Origin: Siniperca chuatsi
Lineage: Eukaryota; Chordata; Actinopteri; Centrarchiformes; Sinipercidae
Assembly (NCBI RefSeq): GCF_020085105.1
Contig: NC_058042.1
Location: 11,052,501 to 11,116,500 of the forward strand
Direction of reading: 5' to 3'
Length of the DNA stretch: 64,000 nt
The notes beneath the pieces were generated by a model that saw nothing but the letters and a program-made list of their open reading frames with translations, was not told where the DNA came from and ran no database searches. Shown in pieces: positions 23,201-34,146 of this stretch; position 1 is the stretch's first letter, and each line of letters opens with the position of its first letter. The position numbers and the translations under genes were made by a program.

Positions 23201-26200
23201 ATTTGAATAAAGTGTTATGTATTAAAGTATTGTGTAAAGTAAACTTGACTTTCTTTACAGTCTACTCAAGTCTGTTACTTTAGTGGTAGTCTTTTAGTTG
23301 TAAATTGTTGTTGCACCTTGTCAGGTGTTTCATGGGGAAAGGCTGAGCAGGAAACGCTCCTGGGAGGAAGCTGAGAGGTTCTGTCAGGCTCTGGGAGCCA
23401 ACCTGCCCAGTTTCACAAATATGGATGAGATGAGGGCCCTGCACAGCATCATGAGAGAAACCATCAGGTATACACGCATGAACACAAGTACTGTATGTGT
23501 TCCTTTTTGTTAGCATTACTGTATTTGTCATTGTTTATTTTGCATCATTCTGACATGAACAAATCAAAATTGATTGTTGCTTCAACCTTTATACACACTT
23601 CATGTAGAAGAGTGTAGCTTATAATGGGTGATAATAATTCCCTATCAGACTGGCACTACCAGTCACTTAACAGAGAGATCCTAAACATGTCGGTTTGTCT
23701 TCATAGTCGCATACCTCAGAGTTCAACCTCCTCTCATTGTTCACATAAACATTCAGCACTTCACTTGAACGTTAAAATAAACACATACCATCTCCTGACT
23801 CACATTTCATACTTGTTCAGTGAGCGGTTAAGTTGAGTCAATTTTAAACTGTTGTTTCTTAGAATAAAATGCCAACATCCCTTTTAAAATTTCTCGACCG
23901 TTTTTAAAAGGATTTTTTAAATAATGATTTTCTTTAAAAGAAGAATAATTAAGTGTCATAAATGACGGTGGTTTGCTCTGGTGTTCTTGTTGCAGTGATA
24001 ATCGGCACTTCTGGGTTGGCCTGAACAGGAGAAACCCAGCCGATCGCTCCTGGCAGTGGAGCGATGGCCAGCCTGTGAGTATTAACCCTAAACCCCTCCC
24101 TAACACATTCTGAGAAAACATTAATTAACATATTGATAATAGTGATGCCTGTTTTAAGACTGTGCCTTCTTAAATGTACAATGTGTACAAATTTAGAAAA
24201 AAAATTCTATTTAAATTAACTGTATTTCCTAGTGTATAACACTGCAGCTGAAACTTCACCTTTATTTATCTCAAACATACCAAATCTGGTTTGGATAGAC
24301 TGAGTGTGAAGTCTGTTCATTCAATGTCTCCACAACAGGTATCTATGGATGTTTTACACCAAGATTTCCATGAGGATGATGCATACAGTCGGGACTGCGC
24401 TGCATTCAAGGTGGGCTGGGTAGATTTATACAACTAAATGGAGACTTTAAGGGAGAAATAAACATTTGTTTTGTCTTTACTCTCCATTTCTATACCCAAT
24501 TATGTTTTTTTTTTGCTCTTATCTTTCTCTTAACTTATCTTTTTGCATGTTTTTTAATTTTAGTTTAGTGAGATCTGGTTATCCAAACTGTACAGCTTGA
24601 TTTGTGAATCAAGGCCATTTGCTCAGCTGTTTGTGGGAGTCAAGCGAAGAGCTACAGCTGAAATCTGCCCCCACTGATTCAGTGATTTCATGTCCTACAT
24701 GCTGTCTTGAAACCAAAATCACAGAAAAGACAGCCAGTCAGAACAGTGGTTCCTCAATGTTTTTTCACATCATGAGGACACTGTGACTTGCCATACATCA
24801 AATTGGCCATGATGATAATATCTCTTTGTTTATTTGACACCTGTGTTTCACACACACTCTTGCTGTTTTCCTCCATTTAAGAAGTACTTTTTAATCTTGC
24901 CTCTCAGACTCTGACCTTTGTCCTCATTTAGGTTGTCTCAGTTAGTGATTGTGTTGTCAGAAAGAATGACGTTCTCTTCTTATCACTGAACTGCAGGGAG
25001 CAACAAGATCTGCAATGTCAGTTATGGCAATTGTGACAATGTTTGTGCAAACAATCTGTCTCCTCATTAGACAACGAAGAGCACATTGAAACACCTATTT
25101 GTGTTTCTGCTCCACAACTTACCTCCCACACCTTTCTACGCCACACCATTTCACTGTGACGTCAGGCTAGAGTGGGTCTGCCAAATACCCCACGGTAAGA
25201 CTACACATGTGCACAAAGATTGTTTTGTTTGTGAAGAGCTAACATCTCTCATTATGACTGCATACTAGGGATTTGACTTATTTGTACAGCTTTATTTAAC
25301 ACAATAATGGAGTAAAGAAAAGAGATTTCTTCACATGTGATTTAAAAAAAGTTATGGTCTTATACATAAATCTACTGGAATGCAACGTAATCTTGTTATT
25401 TGTGTGTTTTAGGTTATATTCTGCTTCTAACTCATTCTTTGTTGATGCTTCAACAGGAAAGACACCAAAGATCCCAGAGTGGTACAATCCCGGTAATGAC
25501 CAAATCTTTTGAGAAACTGTGTTGAAAGTCTAAGTATCTTTTCAGTCTGTTATTTGGACCTATTAGTAGCCAGAATTTCTTTGATTCGACTTTTTTTTTT
25601 CTCAGACGATCTACTAATAGAATTATTTCATCCATGTCTGTGGCTGGCTTTATTATGTCTGTTGTCACTGTCACTCAAAATATGTCATGATTTTAGAGCT
25701 GTTTGTTGTGTGTTTCAGGTGGGCACCATGAGACGTCTGTCTTCGTAGATGGAGCAGAGTTTTGGTTTGTTAATGAGCCTAAGCTAACTTTTGAGGAGGC
25801 AAGTCTCTTTTGCAGTGCGAATGGCAGCAAACTGGCCGCACCACTTAGCTCAACTGCTGCCTTAAAGATTCACCAGTACCTAAATGATGTAAGTGACAGG
25901 AAACCGTAAATGGCCATGTAGTGGTCTATCTGCAGACTACACGACAAACCCACTTTACTACACGACACACCCCCTGAGATTTCTGACTTCCTGGATTAAC
26001 TCGCTTATTTTAACCCAACCCATGATTTTTTTCCTAAACCTAACCAAACTGTGACCGTTTCGTGGGAGTATCATGTAATTTTACCTTTTAATGTTCCCAG
26101 CTAATTCATTTTAAAACAAGAACCATGTAAAAGGGTTTTAAATATGCACTCAATGGCTACATACATGATATTGTGCTGAAAGGCTGAGGCTAAACTGGTT

Positions 26201-29200
26201 AGTCGGACATGCTAATGTATGCAGCTTATGTTAGAGCAGACAAACACGCTGTTTATTCCATTCCTTACACTTTTACGTTTGTTTGTTTGGTTTTCTAAAG
26301 GCTAAAAAAGACACCACCTTCCACCCTACAAATGATTTAGATACCCAGTGTAGCTCTTATTACAGTCCCATGCACACAGTTTCAGGCTACAGCTTGTGAA
26401 GAAATCCAAAACTTGATAGGCCTAGTTACAGTTGCTAAGCTATTTTTGGACAATCACTGTTTGGGGCTGGGGTGTAGTGAACGGTTAATTAATTAAACTG
26501 TCTATACATTAAGGTCAAATGAACTGGGGCACTTAAAAGTTCATAAAAATGCCTGTGCAGTTAAGAATAAAAGGGGTAACTTGAATAAATTGGAATTCCC
26601 TGTTTTTTTTCTCTTTTTGCAGTTTCCCCTTTTACAGTTTTTCTCACCATGGGCATCTGTAGTTGATTTGTAGAGCCTAATGACTGGGGAAATTCTTTCC
26701 ACTATCCTCTGGTCATGGAAAGCTGACAGTTTTTCATGAGAATACAGCTGGAAGCAGTCAAAATAAAGTAGAACACAATTCTGCCTCCAAGCTAACCACT
26801 AAAAAATATAAAAACATCCAATGTCATAAAAGCTTAGAGGCACTTACTGCACAGTTCATTAAACCTCAACATCAAATTTATTTTTATAAAAATGTGAAAG
26901 GCCACCTTAGCCTCTGCTGCGACAATTTTGACTGTCCTGTACAGTCAAGCATTTTACATAAGATGCATTTTCTAAATGCCACATTTTGTCATAGATTAAT
27001 GTCTATTGAATTCCATAATCCCAAGTTTTTTTTACATTAATGTTATTTTCTTTTAATTGTGTGTTGTTTGCTTGCTAGATGGGTGTCCTTATGATTACTG
27101 CCTGACAAGTTGTCTTTGTTTTGTCAAGTACTTTATAAACTCTGTTTAAGACAAGTGGTAATAAAGTGTCTTATATATTTATTTTATTATGTTGTACTTA
27201 AGCTTGCATGTTTTAAACAGATTTCAAGTTCTCCCAAGCAAAGCTGGTGGATCAATATGAGAGAGCCTGGGCGGATATTCCCCATGACGTAAGCCATTAC
27301 AGTCACACACACATTCAACAATCAAGGAGATATTTATGACGCTTATACCTGTATATATGTGGTAAAATGTGAGGTTGACTGAAATAATGTATGTTCTAGG
27401 TACATCCAGATGTACTTTTATCATTCAGCTTTCCTGGGCAGATGCACCTCCATCAGTCCTGAAATCTTCTTTCCAGGTGAGTAAACATCATAGTGTTTCT
27501 ATACAGCTGAGTATGATTAAGGATATATTTTAATTTACAATGTTGTTTGGACAGAAAACAACTTCTAATTCAGTCAAACTTAATCAGTTCAAATAATCCA
27601 TCTCTATGAATAAAAAGGTGAGTTTTATCAGACTGCTAATGTCAGGCATTTTTTTTTTGTACAGTTTGAAATAAGTCTCTGTAAAGTATCAGTATCGCAC
27701 AGCTCTGGGAATCCAGGATATGCGTTAAATATAAGAACAGTCAAATCAAAGTCTTTGTTTTCTTGGCCAATATGAAACTTCACACTTCTATAAAAAAAGA
27801 AACAGACAAACAGCTTCCAGCAGGTCTAATCCATAAAATAAAATAAAAATAAAAGCCCTGAAAACCTATTTTCTCAATCAGCTTTTTACTATGACAGATG
27901 GGGTCCTACATGAAAACAAATTTCTGCCAAACTTAGATAAGTTTTTATTTTATATGCGATATATGAGAGATATGTGTATTTGTGTTTTTGTTCTTGCTCT
28001 TCTCACTGGTTTGAAGCGGGCGTGGCTCAGTTGGAAAAAGGTATTTCCATGCACCATATGCATTTCCATGCAGTTTAGCAACATCAACATTTTTATCAAA
28101 ATCTGATGACAGTTGTGGGTTTTGCTTGCTTATGTTTTTGTAGTGTTGTAGTCCAAACTTCAACTTCGATTGTTCAATTTAGTGATGAATATTTAATCTT
28201 ATAGAAAAATACTTTTTTAAACCAAGTTTTCACAACTGTGTTTCAAAATGGCCTCTTTTTTAACCTGGAGTAATTTGTAATATTTACACGGTAGTTGTTT
28301 GAAACTACTAAATAACTACAACAGCAGAAAATAGCAAATATTTAAATGTTTTGAAAGTGTTCCATATTTAGCAAGAAATAATCTGACTTTAATCCTTTCA
28401 GAGAGCAAAACAGCTCTGCTGCACATTACTTTATTTGACTCGATATGCATGCTTACAGTCTCTTTTATTAATACACACATTTACTCTTATGTGTTTACTT
28501 GCAGAGCATGATCGCAGTTGCCGCCAGCGATTGTCCTTTGTGTGTGAGAGACACAACATCACGTCAGTGGAGATAAACCCTCTGGAGCCTCGGCATGGAG
28601 GACTGCCCTGTGGAAATAGCTCTCTGTCCTTCAGAAATAAGGTCTGATCATTCAGCACATTAAATACTGCATCTACATTTTTGACACTGCATGACACAAC
28701 ATACTTTTTGATACTTGCAACCCTACAATCACTATGACAGAATTGTTGTTAAAACTAAGAGATTAGAGCTAAAATAAGAGGATGATAATATTATTATACT
28801 TTAAAAGAAAATGCACCTGGAAACTCTTTAACACAGACAAAAAAAATCATACATTTCCCATGAAAAAATGGCCCAACATAGACCATCTCAATTTGAGATA
28901 TTTCCAGCACAGCTGCAGTAATAGAAGAAATTCAAATGTCATTTTTTGTGTTAACCCAGAAGAGCTCTGGCTTCTTTCTAATATCATCATTTTACACCAA
29001 GACTTATTCACTGTCTGAGTGACTGTGAGATCATGTGCACTTAAAGAAAAATTTTGAATGTCAAACACTCCTCACATTAGGAAGTCTCTCAAGATACATT
29101 ATCTCTATTACCAAAGAAACCCGTCTAAAATGGCAATGTAGAGTATTCAACACAGGGTCACATAAAAAAATTCATTCACAACATTTACATATAGCATATA

Positions 29201-32200
29201 GCACAATAATATAGGACATGAGAGGCTGAATAAACACTCTTCGCAAATTATTATGATACTGGTGTCTTTTTTTCAGTGCTACACACTGATGAAGAGCATG
29301 AAGCCTATGCCATTTAAGTATGCCAATGAGAAATGCCTGTCAGTGAGGGGAACCCTGGTCACTATATCAGATCAGGTGGAGCAAGGTGAGGACCACTATT
29401 GTTCTGAACAAGACAAGCATGGTTAACGTGCCCGTCATGGCTCAGATGAGTCAGATAAATACTTTGTTTTCTTATGTTTGATAAAGAGTTGTTCAAATAA
29501 GAAATTTGCTCTATTGAACACAAAACATGTTTGTACTATATGTGTGTGTTTTAGACTTCATCACCACCCTTGTGCCGAGCATGACAAACATGGAAATGAT
29601 ATGGATTGGTCTGAAAATCATACGTGATGACCCTGAGTGGGTGGACCAGTCCCCAGTTAACTACCTCAATTTTAACCCCCTGCTTCTGGGCATGCACAAG
29701 GCTATAAAAGTCAATGTAAGTTCCCCTTATCTTCACTTCTGTATTAAATGGGAACTCCACCGATTTTACACATCAAAGTCTGTTTACAGGACTTGGGGGA
29801 GTACTACTGCATATGTGAAAAAAGTTGTCTTGCTACATTAGTCGCTACTAGCATAACACACCCAAAACCTTGACTGAAATGTCAGCAGTCAAGTTGCATT
29901 GTGGGTAATGTCCATCGTGAGTCCAGCACTGTTAGAGGAGTTCAATGCTAAATCAGTGGAGTACTCCTTTAATGCAAACCTCAGGCTCAGAGCACAAGAT
30001 GAGTTGTGCTTTACCCTGCATTATCTTCATCCAGTCTGCATTACATCCACAGACTTTAGATAGATACGATATGTTCTTTACTATTAGCATTGGCCAAACG
30101 GTATCTCATAATAAAGGAAAACTTTTAACAGAAAAAAAGGCTTAACCATATTTGAGTTCACACTGTAATTTTTGTTTGCATTTTTGGTTCTTTTTTGATA
30201 GACATGGGATCCAGAGAGTATGGATTTGTGTGTGTTTATGATCAATAACCCCAACTCTGCCATGCTGGGTACCTGGGACTATTCTTCCTGCACACAACAT
30301 CAAAATGTGGCTGTTTGCCAGCACTATGCAGGTAAATCACCACTTCCAACACTTAATACTACTTTATTATCCAGATTTTGCTGCAAAGATGACACTTAAT
30401 AAAGTTACCTAATCTGGCATGCTATGTTCCTCTTAAGATTTATTTTGATTAACGTTTTATTAAATATAGAATTTTATGCCTGATATGTTAACCCTGGAAA
30501 ATACATTTGAAAGGGCAATAAATAATGCTTGTTTTAAACCTCATCCTCTTGGGGCTGGTGGCCTAGGGGTTAAGGGGCTTACCATTAACCTTGATGTCAA
30601 CAGTTCAGCATGGACCTTTTGTTGCATGTTGTTCCCTATCTCGCTCTCCCCTAATTTCCTGTCATCACTCTACTGTAATCTCTCTAATAACCTCTTTTTG
30701 CAACCAAGGTATTGGAGCAACATAGGTGTCTGGCACAGTTTACATGACCTGATGTTCTTAAAACACAAGGCTTACTTATTTCAGATAAACTAGAGGAGCC
30801 CCACATCCCCACAGAGCCCTTCAATGTCAAAAACCACACCATCCTACTGCTTGTCAAAAATCTCACCTGGTTTGAGGCCTTAGAGCAGTGCAGAAGTAAC
30901 AACATGGACCTGGCAAGTGTGGCCGATACCTTCCTGCAGTCCACCCTCACTGTGCACGTGAGCCGTGCAGACACTCCCATGTGGATTGGCCTCTTTAGCG
31001 AAGATGTAAGTGTACCAAAGAAGGGCTGCCTTTTATTTTAATCCAATATTCTCAAGATTCTTTTTTAAATGTTTCTTTTGTCTTTGGTTTTGCGTTCAGG
31101 ATGGGATCCACTACCGCTGGACCGACCACAGTCACACTGTATTCAGCCGCTGGTCTTCTGATGTCACCAGTGGCTCGTGTGTCTACCTGGATACCGATGG
31201 CTTCTGGAAAGCCACAGAGTGTGATGAGGAGCTAGGAGGCGCTATCTGCCACAAACCACAAGGTGAGTGGGGAGATACACCGATAAACAGAAATGCCCGT
31301 TGTACCTCCTCAAACAGCTAATTCCTGCTAGTGGTGGAATTGCCGGTGTATGAAAAAAAATTCTAGATAGGGAAAATTTCACTCTATCTAAATCCTCTCA
31401 GGAATAGTGGTACATTTTGTAACAGTTTTTTTTTTCTCAGCATGGTGGTGGAGAACTTGTTTGAGTCAGAAAAGGGCTTAGGACATAGCTATGGCAGTTC
31501 TAGCTCAAAATGTTTAGAGGACATGGTTGCAATGCTGTACTGTGTTTAAATTTACAACCCTGCTGATAAGTCCTCTGTGGTAACAGTATGTAGAGTCTGT
31601 TGTAGAGGAAATTTAAAAACTTAGAAAATGAAGCTATGGCTTCCCTATTTGGCCCGGCTGTCAAAACATAGTAAAACGAAAGTTCTGGGCATTATTCCAG
31701 AAAGAAGGACTATGAAGTTGTAAGTTAGCCGATATATATATAAAATTAAGTTTCAAAATTCTACTTTTCTGTTCTTGCCTTTTTTTAGTCCTAATTTTCT
31801 CATTTTTGTTTTCCTTGGTTGTAAAGTACTTTAACTTTTTCAATTCACAAAGTCTTGTGAACTGAAAACGCTACAGTTTCATCGTCTGTAAAATCTATTC
31901 CCTTTCTGCTGGCATGCTTCAGTATGCTTGCAAATACTAATATTTTCAAACCATCTAAATAAAAATGTAAACTTATCTCTTACAGAAAAGATCATCACCA
32001 CACCAGAGGATGTTGCAGGGAAGTGCCCCCATAAGATTAATGGTCCGAACTGGATCCCCTTCAAGAACAACTGCTACTCCTTCCAGCTAGTTGCCTCCAG
32101 ATGGGAGCAGTTTGACCAAGGACAGATTCACGATACCTGCAAAAAACTTCGTAAGAATTTTACAACAATGGGCACATGTTGTTATGTGGAGGTTTGCTTA

Positions 32201-34061
32201 TGAAACTTTCTGTAATAGAGTGTTGTTGCTAAAGTTGCTAGTGATGATGCATTTATGTTTCAGATGCAAATGCAGACATCCTAACCATCCGAAATGCAGA
32301 GGAGAACGAGTTTGTTAAGCAGCAGCTCATACCGTTTCAAAACTTGGTCCAGTTTGTGTGGCTGGGGCTGTTCAAAGATGACAACGGTTTGTATTTTATT
32401 ACTTTCACTGCAAATGTCTATTTAGTAGATATGTTCACTACATGTGGGTAATTTTACAGACATCTATAGCAGTGTTTTTTTTTTTTCAATTGTTTTTCAA
32501 GCTGCAATAGGTGTGTTATGTAATAGGGGTGCAACACGTTTTACAGATCAGCTTTAATACAGATCCTGATACATAAACTCAGGGTATTGTCCGATATTGA
32601 TGCGACTAATATCACCGGCACCATCAAAGAGCTCATTTCATCCTTTAATTTGTATGGATGCTCGGAGGTGCTGCTACAGCCCTCTGATTGGTGGGTTTTT
32701 CCGGGGGCTATGTTAACATTAGGGATGCACCAACAGGCAAATATCGTCCGATATTGATGTTCGGACGATATTTGCCTTGTTGACTGCTATCGGCTTATCT
32801 GCAAATAGGATGGCAGTGGCCGATGTTTATCTGTTGTGTCGCATCAATTTTGCGCTGGCTAAATTTTGTGTTGGTTATTTGTATTTGTTTTATAGCAGAC
32901 TAAAAAGGCTTTTGAAGCAGTTATTTTTCAAAGAAGGTTATATTAAAGGTTGATTCATAAATTTGTCTCATTGAATTTATGCTCATTCAAAGATAGTGTA
33001 TTAAAGGGTTGAATGACTTTAAAACAGTTTAGTTATTTTTTTATAATGAAGATTTCTTTGTTTCCCTGGCACAAAAGGGGGAGTAAATAAACAACAAAAA
33101 CAAAATAAACAACAACAAAAAAGAACAGCGGTATTTGCATCAGCTATCGACCAAATTGTTATCGGCCCAGAATTTCATGGTACCGGTGAAGTGAGTACAA
33201 GTGATTGACAGAGTGTAGGATTTTTTTTAAATTTTTTTTATTTAAACTCTGTATAGCTCACAGTGTGGAACTGTCTGGGATATTTTTTTAATAAAATGTT
33301 TCTGTGTTTGTGTAGTGTAGTAACAGCCTCATGTTACTTATGCAGTGTTTTCAGGCTTGTGCAATAAGATGTAAAGTATATCGACACTGATTCTGCTCCT
33401 AAGTGTGTGTGTATTTATGTCATTATGCCAGGGATAATAGTAATTTTGTTCTGCTGTAGATAACCAGATGAAGTGGTATGATGGCACAAATGTCCAATAT
33501 TCCAACTGGGCAAAAGGCAGACCAGATGTAGACAGTCCATTCTTAGCTGGTCTCACCGTTGACAGCAAGTGGATTCTCATCGCAAACCCACTCCTATTCT
33601 CAGAGTTCAAACAAAGGACCATTGTGGCCTGCAAACTGGACAATGGTTGGTGTATCGCACTTCACATGATGATTCATATTTCTCTGTCCACCTCTATTGT
33701 TATTGTTACTGAAAATATTTAATGCTCAAAATGATCTTACATCTTTTTAATCCTTCCCTCCAAAGAACCAAAACAGGAGTACAACCAGTCATCCAGGGAT
33801 TTTCAACATTATGGCAACTTAACTTATGAGGTTGTAACCCGAAAGTTGAGTTGGTACCAGGCTCTGGAAGAGTGTGGTCAGCGTGGAGGCCACCTGGCAA
33901 GTCTCCACGACATCCAGCACAGTGCACATGTGAAGCTCATTGCCAAGACAGATGGCTTCCCTCTCTGGATTGGCCTATCGAACCAGGATGTAAGAATTTT
34001 GCTTAACCAGACTCTGAGATATATATCTTAACTTCAACTGCAAGCCAGATGGGCTAACATG

Positions 34062-34146
<85 letters not shown>

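Noticed and set aside
34066..34146. CRISPR-like or other structured array
   Set aside because: Simple CT dinucleotide repeat; no spacer-repeat structure, and the genome is vertebrate.
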